NCBI GenBank assembly: GCA_944375795.1 | Contig: CALWAU010000124.1 | Location: 1-35,289 of the forward strand | Direction: 5' to 3' | DNA length: 35,289 nucleotides | Origin: an uncultured Clostridia bacterium | GTDB taxonomy: Bacteria; Bacillota; Clostridia; Christensenellales; Borkfalkiaceae | Shown here: positions 7,992-15,958 of the stretch, piece after piece | Position numbering within the stretch: the first letter of the stretch is position 1 | Layout: each line of letters opens with the position of its first letter | Position numbers and translations under genes: made by a program | The notes under the pieces: model-generated | The model's database searches: none | Seen by the model: the letters and a program-made list of their open reading frames with translations, nothing else | What the model was told of the DNA's origin: nothing

Positions 7992-9221
7992 TCACAAAAC
8001 TATGCCGTTCTTTTCCAGCAGGACGCGGGCGCTGTCCACGCTGTCCGTGCCCGTGCGGTTTTTGACGGGCGCAAATTCCCGCTCCCGCGCCACCTCGAAG
8101 GGCAGCACGCTCTCCATCGGTTTGATGAGGTCTACCGCCAGCGTCTCGAACTTGAAACCGTTCTCCCTCTCCGGTTTCACGGCCTGCCCCCGCTCGTCCA
8201 CATGGCCGATTTTTTTCTTTACGATATGGACAGGTATGCGACGACCGGAAATTTCCTTCAGCTTTTCTATCCGGAAAAGGTAGTTGAGAATGACCCCGTA
8301 GAGATAGGACAGGCTCCCGTCCGCCTCCCGCTGCCCCGCCATTTCCGGCGTGAGCTCGTAATACTCGATGATCGCGGGCCTGCCGTTTTCCAGGCAGAGC
8401 ACCCCCACTTTTTCCTCGGGACAACTCTTGCAGACGACTTTCGCGCCGCAGTTGACGCCCGCCGCGATCGTGGCCCCCACAAATACGGGGTCGGCGATCC
8501 GCTGCAAAACGTTGTCCACCGCATAGACGTTTATCCATTCCGCCCCGCGGCGGCGCAAATCGGCGGTGAGCCCCGCGCGCGACATGGAGGAAAACCAGCC
8601 GCCGTTGCCGTTGGGAGAAAGCGCGGGCGCGTCCTTTTCCTCGAGATAGATTTTCCCGTCGAACCCGACGGCGGGCGCCATCTCCTGCTCGAAGAAGGCA
8701 ACCTCGCTTTCGGGATATCCGAAATACCCGTGTTCTTTCCAGAACGCGCGGGTCTGCGCGTCGTTTTTCTCGCTCGTCATGATATAGAGCGGCACATATG
8801 CGCCGCAGCGGCCGACGACCTCGAGCAGATTTTTCATCTGACAGGCAAAGATGGAAAGGGGGCGGGTGAGGCCGATATTATACGCGCCCTTGGGGCCGTC
8901 CGCGCCCAGCCGCGTGCCCTGCCCTCCCGCGAGCAGCACGGCGGCCACTTTCCCCTCCCGGATCGCCCGGACGCCGATTTCCTCAAACTCCGTCCGCCGC
9001 CGTTCGATTTCGGGCAGCCGCATACCCGCGATGGGCTCTACCCTGCTCCCCCGTCCGCTCAGGTCCTCGGGGTGCGCGAGCACGTCGGCAAAGCTCCAAT
9101 CTATCTTTCCGATCCCCGCGAGAAGGCGCGCCTTTCCCCCCTCGTCCAAGTCGTCATAAAAGCGCAGCAGCTGCCCCTGTCCCTTTTCTTTCAGCAGCGC
9201 CTTTGCCTGTTCGTAAGTCAT
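7992..9221 (-). CDS. UDPGP-family UDP-sugar pyrophosphorylase (UAP1-like)
   Basis: A 409-residue cytoplasmic enzyme expected to form a UDP-sugar from UTP and a sugar 1-phosphate. The nucleotide-binding signature LLAGGQGTRLGADGPKGAYN lies at about residues 94-113. Further family blocks include YIMTSEKNDAQTRAFWKEHG, GNGGWFSSM and the C-terminal KKIGHVDERGQ. This is the UDPGP type 1 family, related to eukaryotic UDP-GlcNAc pyrophosphorylase, and is distinct from bacterial GalU or GlmU. The substrate (GlcNAc-1-P, GalNAc-1-P or glucose-1-P) cannot be told from the sequence. GGAGAC precedes the ATG. First gene of a two-gene operon with its own promoter. Confidence 0.88.
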   Translation of the reverse strand: MTYEQAKALLKEKGQGQLLRFYDDLDEGGKARLLAGIGKIDWSFADVLAHPEDLSGRGSRVEPIAGMRLPEIERRRTEFEEIGVRAIREGKVAAVLLAGGQGTRLGADGPKGAYNIGLTRPLSIFACQMKNLLEVVGRCGAYVPLYIMTSEKNDAQTRAFWKEHGYFGYPESEVAFFEQEMAPAVGFDGKIYLEEKDAPALSPNGNGGWFSSMSRAGLTADLRRRGAEWINVYAVDNVLQRIADPVFVGATIAAGVNCGAKVVCKSCPEEKVGVLCLENGRPAIIEYYELTPEMAGQREADGSLSYLYGVILNYLFRIEKLKEISGRRIPVHIVKKKIGHVDERGQAVKPERENGFKFETLAVDLIKPMESVLPFEVAREREFAPVKNRTGTDSVDSARVLLEKNGIVL

Positions 9222-9262
9222 TTTCCGTCTCCGTTCCGCGGGATTTGCCCGCTTTTCCTATT

Positions 9263-9291
9263 ATTGTAGCAAAATCCCGCAAAAAAGGCAA
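9263..9291 (-). promoter_or_regulatory. Promoter of the UDP-sugar pyrophosphorylase operon
   Basis: TTGCCT (complement 9286-9291), 17 bp, TACAAT (complement 9263-9268). Confidence 0.65.
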
Positions 9292-9329
9292 GCGTACGGG
9301 CGGAGTTTCCGAAAAGCATTGCCAAATCG

Positions 9330-9358
9330 TTTACTTTTTCCGGAAGATGTGATACACT
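9330..9358 (+). promoter_or_regulatory. Promoter of the HIRAN-like gene, placing +1 at the ATG
   Basis: TTTACT (9330-9335), 17 bp, TACACT (9353-9358). Six bases separate the -10 from the ATG at 9365, so the message would have essentially no 5' leader. Confidence 0.5.
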
Positions 9359-9364
9359 GGATAT

Positions 9365-9784
9365 ATGAGCATGCGCACATTTTTCCGAAAAATCGCCGTC
9401 CGTTTCCGCTGCCGGAGGCTGGGGCTGGAATTTCCGCTCTTCTGCAAGGTGCACGGCGTCAAAGCCCCCGATTTTCAGGGCGCCCTCGCGCAGAGCCGGG
9501 CGGGCGACGGCCTTCAGCTTGTCCATGTGCCGCTGGAAACACGGCCGGAGAACGTCTATGTGTACAGCATCGAACTCAACCGCATTCTCGGCCGCCTCGA
9601 AAGCGGGCTTTCGGAGAAGCTCGTGCGGGCGTTCGGAAAGGGTTTCTGCCTGGACGGGCGCATCGAAAACATCACGGGCGGCCCGCCCTCCTGGAAATAT
9701 TTCGGCTGCAACCTCCGCATCCTCGACACGATGACGCTGATGGAGCCCTATCTGACGGAACAGACGTCGGCCCCCGACGTCTGA
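9365..9784 (+). CDS. Small protein with HIRAN-like features
   Basis: A 139-residue protein with a basic N-terminus (MSMRTFFRKIAVRFRCRR) and a central stretch GDGLQLVHVPLETRPENVYVYS followed by ILGRLESGLSEKLVRAFGKG. This loosely follows the HIRAN pattern (conserved xLxLxRxPxNPYDxxAIxVY, then GYIPxxxAxxLA). The resemblance is weak and by eye only. It stands alone on the plus strand between minus-strand operons. No Shine-Dalgarno precedes the ATG, and the predicted promoter would make it leaderless. A HIRAN domain would suggest binding of DNA ends or stalled forks, but I would not assign a function. Confidence 0.6.
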   Translation: MSMRTFFRKIAVRFRCRRLGLEFPLFCKVHGVKAPDFQGALAQSRAGDGLQLVHVPLETRPENVYVYSIELNRILGRLESGLSEKLVRAFGKGFCLDGRIENITGGPPSWKYFGCNLRILDTMTLMEPYLTEQTSAPDV

Positions 9785-9843
9785 AAACCGCGGGCCGCCG
9801 CGCCTTCCATACCCTCCCCTGTGCAAACCGACATACAAACCGA

Positions 9844-9874
9844 CCCGCCGAAACGTTCGGCGGGCCTTGTCTTT
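9844..9874. terminator. Probable bidirectional terminator between convergent genes
   Basis: CCCGCCGAA/TTCGGCGGG stem (9844-9864). The downstream T-runs are poor on both strands (CCTTGTCTTT on the plus strand), so efficiency is uncertain. Confidence 0.5.
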
Positions 9875-9905
9875 CGTCACGGAAAGGGCGGAGATCTATT
9901 TATCC

Positions 9906-11240
9906 CTATTTGCTTTCCTTTTCTTCTTCCGCTTCCTTTGCGGGCAGCACCGTGACGATCATCCGCGTGATGCAGCGGTCCGCCACCGACAGCACGCGGA
10001 TATTCATGCGGTCGGTACTCAGCTCGAAGGTGGAGCCGTCCTCGGGCAGCGTCCCCATCATGCCGCACACGTATCCTCCGAAGGTCTCGAAATTTTCGCT
10101 CTCCTCCTCGGGCAGCTTGACGCCGAGTGCCTCCTCCACCTTGTCGATGGGCGCCAGCCCCGTGATCTCCCACTCGTTTTCCCCCAGCGGTTTAATCGTA
10201 TATTCCGCCTCCTCGTCCTTTTCGGTGAGGTCGCCGACGAGCTGTTCCAAAAGGTCGTGCAGCGTGACGATACCGCTCATGCCGCCGTATTCGTCCACGA
10301 CGACGGCAAAATACTCGCGCGTCATCTTCATCTTATAAAAGAGGGTATTGGCGGGCGTGTTTTCCGCGACGAACACCGCGGGCGAAACCGCTCTCTTCAT
10401 GACGTTGTCGCGGGATTTGTCCTCCAGACGGAAATAATCCTTGGTGCAGAGCACCCCGCGCACGTCGTCGATGCCCTTGCCGCAGACGGGATAATAGGTG
10501 TGGCGGGTATCGTTGATCAGCGCCTTCCACTCCTCGTCCGTCTTGTCCATAAACAGCAGGTCGGTGTCCTTGCGGTGGGTGCAGACCTCGCCCACCGTCA
10601 GCTCCTTGAACTCGAACACGTTTTTGATAAACTCGTTCTCCTCGCTGTCGATGGAGCCCTTTTCGCTCCCCGCCTCCGCCATCATCATGATTTCCTCGCC
10701 CGTGACGTCCTCCTGTTCCTCATTGGGATTGATGCCGAGCAGGCGGAGAATGCCGTTCGCAGACACGGTGAGCAGCCACACGATGGGCGCGAACACCACC
10801 GATACAAAACGGAGAATGCCCGAAAGCCCCAGGGCCATCTTTTCCGATTTTTTCATCGCGATCTGCTTGGGGATAAGCTCGCCGAACACGATGTTGAAAT
10901 AGGCGAGCACGAGCGTGATCAGAATGACGCACACCGAATTGACCACGCCGCGGGGAATGGAAATGCCCGTGCTCATAATCGCGTTGACGAGAGGTTCGGC
11001 GAAATTGTCCGCGGCGAACGCGCCGCCCAGAAAGCTCGCCAGCGTAATCGCCACCTGAATGGTGGACAAGAAGCGCGCGGGCTGCGAAGTCAGCTTGACG
11101 ATGCGCCCGGCACGGCGGTCCCCCTTCTCCGCCATCTTCTGCATCTTGGTTTCGTTGGCGGAAATCACGGCGATTTCCGCGCTGGCGAAAACCCCGTTGA
11201 AAAATATAAGTACAACTTGCAGGATAAGTGCTCCCAACAT
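9906..11240 (-). CDS. CNNM/CorC-type (hemolysin family) membrane transporter
   Basis: A 444-residue protein. The N-terminal DUF21/CNNM membrane domain (about residues 1-190) shows FFNGVFASAEIAVISANETK and RFLSTIQVAITLASFLGGAFAA in separate helices. A CBS pair follows (about 205-335; VCTHRKDTDLLF, YFAVVVDEYGGMSGIVTLHD), then a CorC_HlyC domain (about 350-430; GLAPIDKVEEALGVKLPEEE). Characterised relatives such as MpfA and CorC are linked to Mg2+ efflux or resistance, and the CBS domains bind adenosine nucleotides. The hemolysin label is historical. AGGAG lies 9 nt before the ATG. The roughly 200-nt leader contains a short ORF and a terminator, suggesting attenuation. Confidence 0.88.
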   Translation of the reverse strand: MLGALILQVVLIFFNGVFASAEIAVISANETKMQKMAEKGDRRAGRIVKLTSQPARFLSTIQVAITLASFLGGAFAADNFAEPLVNAIMSTGISIPRGVVNSVCVILITLVLAYFNIVFGELIPKQIAMKKSEKMALGLSGILRFVSVVFAPIVWLLTVSANGILRLLGINPNEEQEDVTGEEIMMMAEAGSEKGSIDSEENEFIKNVFEFKELTVGEVCTHRKDTDLLFMDKTDEEWKALINDTRHTYYPVCGKGIDDVRGVLCTKDYFRLEDKSRDNVMKRAVSPAVFVAENTPANTLFYKMKMTREYFAVVVDEYGGMSGIVTLHDLLEQLVGDLTEKDEEAEYTIKPLGENEWEITGLAPIDKVEEALGVKLPEEESENFETFGGYVCGMMGTLPEDGSTFELSTDRMNIRVLSVADRCITRMIVTVLPAKEAEEEKESK

Positions 11241-11293
11241 AAAAAATTACTCCTCGTTTTCGATTCCGATACTTTCCCCGAAAGGGGAATAAA

Positions 11294-11338
11294 ATGCAAA
11301 AAGGCACAGCTCATACGCCGGAGGCGCACAAGCCATGC
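11294..11338 (-). terminator. Terminator inside the CNNM leader (putative attenuator)
   Basis: On the transcript a 16-bp stem forms between GCAUGGCUUGUGCGCC (complement 11323-11338) and GGCGUAUGAGCUGUGC, with five G-U pairs and a UCC loop, followed by UUUUU. Its 5' arm begins at the base after the leader ORF stop codon. It lies 54-98 nt before the CNNM start, so it must be overcome for the gene to be expressed. Confidence 0.7.
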
Positions 11339-11413
11339 TCAAAGCAAAAATCTGTCGGAAATCAAAAGCAGAGTAAAAAGCGAATATGGCTTACTACTGC
11401 CGTCTGCGTCCAC
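11339..11413 (-). CDS. Putative 24-residue leader peptide upstream of the CNNM gene
   Basis: A GTG-start ORF beginning MDADGSSKP and continuing with a hydrophobic, leucine-rich tail (LFTLLLISDRFLL). AAGGAG lies 7 nt before the GTG. The predicted promoter is 34 bp upstream of the start codon, and the TGA stop abuts the terminator stem. The acidic N-terminus (Asp at 2 and 4) recalls leader peptides of Mg2+ genes, in which acidic residues destabilise ribosomes when Mg2+ is low. A ribosome that finishes this ORF would cover the 5' arm of the terminator. Translation and regulation are inferred; only the arrangement is seen. Confidence 0.5.
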   Translation of the reverse strand: MDADGSSKPYSLFTLLLISDRFLL

Positions 11414-11446
11414 GTTATCTCTCCTTGTCTGTAATCGTTACTATAT

Positions 11447-11476
11447 ATTTTACTGTATTCGGCCCGAAGATGTCAA
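11447..11476 (-). promoter_or_regulatory. Promoter of the leader ORF-CNNM unit
   Basis: TTGACA (complement 11471-11476), 18 bp, TAAAAT (complement 11447-11452). Confidence 0.65.
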
Positions 11477-11535
11477 CCGTTATTATGCGGAAAAAACAAA
11501 TTTTTTTTACACGCGCCCCGCTTTTTGCAAAAATT

Positions 11536-13314
11536 TCACAAAAACGCCCTTCTTCCGCCTATATACGCCGCGGCCGCAAGCATCGTCCCGGACGGGGTGG
11601 AGGCGCATTCCGTCACATACTCCGCCCGTTCGCCCCAGAATTTGTTGCTCCTGTACTTCTCGCCCGTGCCTGCCGGCACGCATATTTCCGCCCCTTCGGC
11701 GCACCCGTCCCACTTTATGCTCCCCGTTATCGCACTGTCCTCCGCCAGCGCATCGCCGCAGAGAATGATGCGCTCGAGCGCCGAACAGTCCGCAAACGCG
11801 TCGCCGGGGATTGAGAGATAATTGTCGGGAATGGTCAGTTCCCGCAGGTTGGAGTATCTCGCCGCCGGCGTATTTCTGCTCCCACGAAAAGCATATTGCG
11901 CAATTTCCGTAAGCAATTCCCCGTCCTCCGAGTATCTCGGCAGAATCAGTTTGTCGGGCAGGTTCGTTTTGTCCCGCTGCGTCCCGGCGATCACGGAATT
12001 TCCCGTAACGGTAAAATAATCGAGCGAGGAGGAAGGGGACGCGAGGACAAACGACGTATCCCCGTCCGCGGTCAGTTCCAGGGCGACGCTTCCGTCCGCG
12101 GTCGTGTACAGGGTCTCCCCCACCCAAAAGGACATTTCCCCGTATCCCTCGTAATCGGAAACGGTCACGGTCACGGAAAAGCTCTCCCCCGCACGCACGG
12201 AAAAGGAGGAAGGCGAAAGGTTCAGCAATCCCCTGCCACCTTCTTCCGAAACGGTGCAATCGTAATAGACCGCATTTTCGCACACGGCCGTCACGCTTGC
12301 CGACACTTCGCCCACGCAGGCGGATATCGCGGCGCTTCCGTCCCCTTTCGCCTCGATAATCCCGTACCTGTCCACGGCAAACACTTCGGGCGCCGAGCTG
12401 TTCCAAAATACGGGGACGGCCGCCGTCCGCGGATACGCATCCTCGGGATACCTGACCGTCACGCTCGCAGAAAGCGTCTCTCTTTCCCCCGTTTCCAACG
12501 GCGCGGAAGGGGCGCTCACCTGCACGGAAATTTCCCTCGACGCCACGGCCGCCGAAGCCTCCTCACCGAGCCCTGCGGCAAGGTCTATGCCGCGCCCGAC
12601 AAAGCCGCGCAACAGTTCCTTCTGTTCTTCGGAATACTCCCTGTCTCCGTCGTTCAGCGCGGCGGACGCCACATAGCAGACGGAACGGGCGTTCGTCAGA
12701 CAATCGCCCTCCGCAAACGCCGCATATTCATAGGAAACCTCGCCGCCGCTGTTCGTCTCCACATAGGCGACCGCCGAAAAATCGAGGTTGGTATTTTCGT
12801 ACAGGATGGACACGATCGAGCCCTGTATCATCAGCCGGCCGTTTTCCTCGACGGGCAGACAGGTCATGCGCAATGCGGGGCTGGCGCCCTGCGCCTCCAA
12901 TCCGGCGAGCGCGCGGATATAGTCGCACTCCTCGCCGCTCCCCTCCGTCGCCGCTTCAAAGTAAGAAGCGGGCGCGATGACGAAACCGAAGCTCTTTCCC
13001 TCCGCGGCTGCCTCTTCCGCCAACGCATCGGGCACCCAGGCCCGAAAGCGTATCCCCGTCACTTCGTTCAGGCGGATACCCGCGCCCGGCTGCATCACAA
13101 AGCCCTCCGCGGCACTTGCATCATCCGTCATTTCCGCCGCCGCAGCGACCGTTCCCCTCCCGGCGGGCAAAAAGCCCGTATCCCGGACAAAAGCGTCCTC
13201 CCGGCCCGCTTCCGTTACGCCCTTTTCCCGCAGCGACAATCCCGCGGCCGTCCCCGCGCAAACCAATCCCACTGCCGCCAAAACCGCCGCAAATGTTCTC
13301 TGTCCCCTTTTCAT
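11536..13314 (-). CDS. Secreted Ig-like/BspA leucine-rich-repeat surface protein
   Basis: A 592-residue exported protein. Residues 1-25 form a signal peptide (KR then AAVLAAVGLVCAGTAAG). A large unassigned domain follows, then a bacterial Ig-like (Big_2-type) segment near residues 255-340 (SASVTVRYPEDAYP, GIIEAKGDGSAAISACVG), a second beta-rich segment near 365-435, and BspA-type LRR units (LREL-TIPDNYLSIPGDAFADCSALERIIL) toward the end. The last part, VPAGTGEKYRSN, is typical of LRR_5 proteins. No LPXTG or SLH anchor is seen, so attachment is unclear. Gut Clostridia often carry such adhesion-like proteins. Single-gene unit; no clear terminator was found after it. Confidence 0.8.
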   Translation of the reverse strand: MKRGQRTFAAVLAAVGLVCAGTAAGLSLREKGVTEAGREDAFVRDTGFLPAGRGTVAAAAEMTDDASAAEGFVMQPGAGIRLNEVTGIRFRAWVPDALAEEAAAEGKSFGFVIAPASYFEAATEGSGEECDYIRALAGLEAQGASPALRMTCLPVEENGRLMIQGSIVSILYENTNLDFSAVAYVETNSGGEVSYEYAAFAEGDCLTNARSVCYVASAALNDGDREYSEEQKELLRGFVGRGIDLAAGLGEEASAAVASREISVQVSAPSAPLETGERETLSASVTVRYPEDAYPRTAAVPVFWNSSAPEVFAVDRYGIIEAKGDGSAAISACVGEVSASVTAVCENAVYYDCTVSEEGGRGLLNLSPSSFSVRAGESFSVTVTVSDYEGYGEMSFWVGETLYTTADGSVALELTADGDTSFVLASPSSSLDYFTVTGNSVIAGTQRDKTNLPDKLILPRYSEDGELLTEIAQYAFRGSRNTPAARYSNLRELTIPDNYLSIPGDAFADCSALERIILCGDALAEDSAITGSIKWDGCAEGAEICVPAGTGEKYRSNKFWGERAEYVTECASTPSGTMLAAAAYIGGRRAFL

Positions 13315-13398
13315 TTTTGCCCCTTTCCTTCTTTTGTAAAAAACTATGTAAAGAAATTCGTGAAATTTTAATTTTATTAAGCTGCTTCACTTACTATA

Positions 13399-13427
13399 AG
13401 TTTACCATAATTTTCCATATTTTGCAA
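13399..13427 (-). promoter_or_regulatory. Promoter of the BspA-like gene
   Basis: TTGCAA (complement 13422-13427), 17 bp, TAAACT (complement 13399-13404). Confidence 0.6.
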
Positions 13428-13511
13428 GCATTTCCGAGTGGGAAAGCAAAATTTTTTTTATTTTATCAAAAAGGCGCAACAAGCTCTGTCCGCTTTTGAC
13501 AAGCCCATATA

Positions 13512-13542
13512 TGAAAACCGGCCGCATCGGCGGCCGGTTTTT
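13512..13542. terminator. Terminator after the aldo/keto reductase gene
   Basis: ACCGGCCGC/GCGGCCGGT stem (13517-13538) with a TTT run on the minus side and TTTTT on the plus side. It lies 22 bp after the reductase stop. Confidence 0.75.
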
Positions 13543-13563
13543 GCGGTTTTCATGGGGCGCGAT

Positions 13564-14406
13564 TTATTTGACCAGCGTCATAAACCACTCCACGGTCTGG
13601 GGATCGTAATGGGAGAAAAAGAGGCTTTTCCCCGTATCGAGCGCGGCGATCGCCCGCATATCCTCGTCGGAGAGGGCGAAATCGAACACGTTCAGATTTT
13701 CCTCCATGCGTTCCCTGCGGGTGGACTTGGGAATGACCACCACCCCGCTCTGAATCAGAAAGCGCAGCGCCGTCTGCGCCGCCGTCTTTCCGTATTTTTT
13801 GCCCGTGCGGACGAGGACGTCGTTGGTGAACAGCCCGTTTTTGCCCTCGGCAAAGGGGCCCCAGGACTCTATTTGCGTCCCGTATTTCCCGGCGACTTCG
13901 CGCGCCGTTTTCTGCTGCTGGAACACGTGCGTCTCCACCTGATTGACCGCGGGCACCACCTCGCAGAAATTGGCGAGGTCGATAAAGCGGTCGGGATAAA
14001 AGTTGGAAACGCCGATCGCGCACGCCTTGCCCGCCTTATACGCCTTCTCCATCGCCCGATAGGTGCCGTAATAATCGCCGAAGGGCTGATGAATGAGCAG
14101 CAAATCGACGTAATCGGTGCCCAGCTTGCGCAGGGATTCGTCTATCGAGCGGGCGGCTTTTTCCTCGCCCGCGTTGGTTATCCACACCTTCGTGGTCAGA
14201 AACAGCTCCCCGCGGGGAATGCCGCTCTTTCTGACGGCACTGCCCACGCCCTCCTCGTTGGCATACGCCTGCGCCGTATCGACGGAACGATAGCCGACGG
14301 AGAGCGCGTCGAGCACGCACCGCTCGCACTCCGAGGGGGATACCTGATAGACGCCGTAGCCGAGCACGGGCATTTTGACGCCGTTGTTCAACGTAACATA
14401 TTCCAT
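13564..14406 (-). CDS. Aldo/keto reductase
   Basis: A 280-residue NADPH-dependent carbonyl reductase of the AKR superfamily with the (beta/alpha)8 fold. The catalytic tetrad is recognisable: Asp in RSVDTAQAY, Tyr in AQAYANE, Lys in LTTKVW, His in LLLIHQPFG. The cofactor-binding end is present (VVVIPKSTRRERMEENLNVF). Related bacterial enzymes act on 2,5-diketo-D-gluconate or other aldehydes; the substrate here is unknown. AAGGAG lies 7 nt before the ATG at 14406; the frame is open further upstream but overlaps the preceding gene. The intergenic gap from the MerR-like gene holds a CGCGGGA/TCCCGCG hairpin without a U-tract. Confidence 0.88.
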   Translation of the reverse strand: MEYVTLNNGVKMPVLGYGVYQVSPSECERCVLDALSVGYRSVDTAQAYANEEGVGSAVRKSGIPRGELFLTTKVWITNAGEEKAARSIDESLRKLGTDYVDLLLIHQPFGDYYGTYRAMEKAYKAGKACAIGVSNFYPDRFIDLANFCEVVPAVNQVETHVFQQQKTAREVAGKYGTQIESWGPFAEGKNGLFTNDVLVRTGKKYGKTAAQTALRFLIQSGVVVIPKSTRRERMEENLNVFDFALSDEDMRAIAALDTGKSLFFSHYDPQTVEWFMTLVK

Positions 14407-14452
14407 AATGCTTCTCCTTGATTTTATTTCCGCGCGGGATTTTCCCGCGGCT

Positions 14453-14758
14453 TTATTTTTCGAGCAAGGCATACAAAAGGCAGTCGATCTTGTCTATGCA
14501 CTTCTGCGTGCAGTGCAGTTTTTCCAACAACTCCGCGCGGAGCCCCCGCAAAATGCGCGCCTTTTCCTCTCTGTCCGTCTCGGGACGGAAATAGCGGACG
14601 ATTTCCTCCTCTTTCAGCCCCGCCGCCGACAAAAACTCGATTGCGGCGGCCCGTTCGAGGTCTCCGTCCCCCGCCCTTTCGCCGAGGATCCCCCGCTTTT
14701 TGAAATATTCCAGCTTTTTCGGGTCGATCCCGTACTTTTTGCAGGTCTTTTCAAACAT
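14453..14758 (-). CDS. Short MerR-like transcriptional regulator
   Basis: A 101-residue protein resembling a MerR-type winged-helix DNA-binding domain plus a short coiled-coil. Visible are KKLEYFKKRGILGE (helix-turn-helix and wing, about residues 13-26), IEFLSAAGLKEEEIVRYF (about 44-61) and a C-terminal helix EKLHCTQKCIDKIDCLL with two cysteines. No effector domain is present. CGGAGA precedes the ATG. It has its own promoter and is followed at 46 bp by the aldo/keto reductase, which it may regulate. The family call rests on pattern only; a short non-MerR helical protein is possible. Confidence 0.65.
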   Translation of the reverse strand: MFEKTCKKYGIDPKKLEYFKKRGILGERAGDGDLERAAAIEFLSAAGLKEEEIVRYFRPETDREEKARILRGLRAELLEKLHCTQKCIDKIDCLLYALLEK

Positions 14759-14814
14759 TTCGCAATTTCTCCGAAAAAAATAGAAATGCCGCGCCTTCCG
14801 ACGTTTGCATTTCT

Positions 14815-14843
14815 ATTATACCCCATTCCGCGGAAAATGTAAA
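14815..14843 (-). promoter_or_regulatory. Promoter of MerR-like gene and aldo/keto reductase
   Basis: TTTACA (complement 14838-14843), 17 bp, TATAAT (complement 14815-14820). It lies directly after the LysR stop codon. Confidence 0.75.
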
Positions 14844-14854
14844 ATACCTGCTTT

Positions 14855-15745
14855 TTATATTCCGTCATGCCCGATGAGCATGCGGATCTCCTCCAAAAAC
14901 CGGCTGACCGGGCGGCTCATCGGCTGATATCTCTTCCAGATGATAAAGGTGGGCTGGGAAATTTCCGGATAAAAGGGACGGAAAGCGAGTTCGTCGTTTT
15001 TATAATTGGCCAGCGTGCCCTCTATCGTAAAGACGTAACCGCGATCCTGAAGCGCGAACAGCGCCGCGTTGTTGATGAGGTTGAAGGTGGCGATGACGTT
15101 CAGTCTGTCGAACCCCTCTCCCAGCGCCCGGCGATAAAAATCCCGCACGGACGCGCGCTTGTTGGCGACGACGGGAAGCCCCTGCAAATCCTCCACCGTG
15201 ACGTACTCCTTTTCGGCGAGCGGCGATTTCGCGCTCATCAGAATGCCGCAGCGGTCCTCAATGCCCAGCCGCATGAACTCGTATTTCCCGATTTCCCCCG
15301 GCTCCACCAGAAGCCCGATGTCCAGCACGCCCCTGTCCAGCCGTTCCTTTACGTGATCGGCGATGTCCGAATGGATATCGAAGGTGACGTCGGGATATTT
15401 TTTGCGGAAAGATTCGATGGCACGGGGAAAAATTTCCGCCGCCCGCGTCTCCGCGGCGCCGATGCTCACCGTGCCGCTCAGGTTTTCGTTTCTCTGCCGG
15501 AACTCGTTCTCCGTCTTGATTTCCAGCTCCACCATCTCCTCCGCGCGGCGGCGGAGCAGCATGCCCTCCTCCGTCAGCGTAATCTTCCGCTTGCCGCGGA
15601 TAAACAGCGTCGTCCCCAGCTCCTCCTCGAGCTCCGCAAGCTGTCTGGAAAGGGTCGGCTGCGTGATGTACAGCGATTCCGCTGCCTTGGATATATTTTC
15701 CTCCCTCGCCAACGCCAGAAAATACCGCAATACCCTCAGCTCCAT
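14855..15745 (-). CDS. LysR family transcriptional regulator
   Basis: A 296-residue regulator. The N-terminal winged helix-turn-helix is canonical: MELRVLRYFLALAREENISK then AAESLYITQPTLSRQLAELE (about residues 1-60). A periplasmic-binding-like effector domain follows (about 90-290; SIGAAETRAAEIFPRAI, LDIGLLVEPGEIGKYE). The effector is unknown. The start at 15745 is chosen because GGAGG precedes it by 7 nt and the family begins here. The downstream genes (MerR-like, aldo/keto reductase) on the same strand have a separate promoter but are plausible targets. Confidence 0.9.
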   Translation of the reverse strand: MELRVLRYFLALAREENISKAAESLYITQPTLSRQLAELEEELGTTLFIRGKRKITLTEEGMLLRRRAEEMVELEIKTENEFRQRNENLSGTVSIGAAETRAAEIFPRAIESFRKKYPDVTFDIHSDIADHVKERLDRGVLDIGLLVEPGEIGKYEFMRLGIEDRCGILMSAKSPLAEKEYVTVEDLQGLPVVANKRASVRDFYRRALGEGFDRLNVIATFNLINNAALFALQDRGYVFTIEGTLANYKNDELAFRPFYPEISQPTFIIWKRYQPMSRPVSRFLEEIRMLIGHDGI

Positions 15746-15778
15746 AGGCCGTCCTCCATGCGCGTTTCTTACCTGTAT

Positions 15779-15808
15779 AAGTATACCATACTTTTCGGGC
15801 ATAATCAA
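15779..15808 (-). promoter_or_regulatory. lysR promoter with overlapping dyad
   Basis: TTGATT (complement 15803-15808), 17 bp, TATACT (complement 15780-15785). The dyad AAGTAT-N3-ATACTT (15779-15793) covers the -10 element, a suitable place for autorepression by the LysR protein or another regulator. Confidence 0.6.
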
Positions 15809-15839
15809 GCATTTCGGAAAAATTTTCCGCGAAAAAGCC

Positions 15840-15879
15840 GAAAGGACAAAAGATCCGGACGCCCCGCAAAGCGCCCGGA
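15840..15879 (-). terminator. Terminator of the pho operon
   Basis: On the minus strand TCCGGGCGC pairs with GCGTCCGGA (one G-U), followed by TCTTTTGTCCTTT. It lies about 80 bp after the phoR stop. Confidence 0.65.
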
Positions 15880-15958
15880 AATCCGTTTCCGAAACCGATC
15901 GATCTTTTCAAAATATCCCGTTCGTCAAAGCCATGGTGTCCCGATATCCCTGGCGGCC

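Noticed and set aside
9867..11768. A 633-codon plus-strand open frame opposite the CNNM gene
   Set aside because: It lies across a clear minus-strand CNNM gene and its leader, and its composition is that of an antisense frame.
14427..14450. Hairpin between the MerR-like gene and the aldo/keto reductase as a terminator
   Set aside because: The stem is good, but there is no U-tract on the minus strand where the genes lie; the T-run is on the plus strand, which has no gene.
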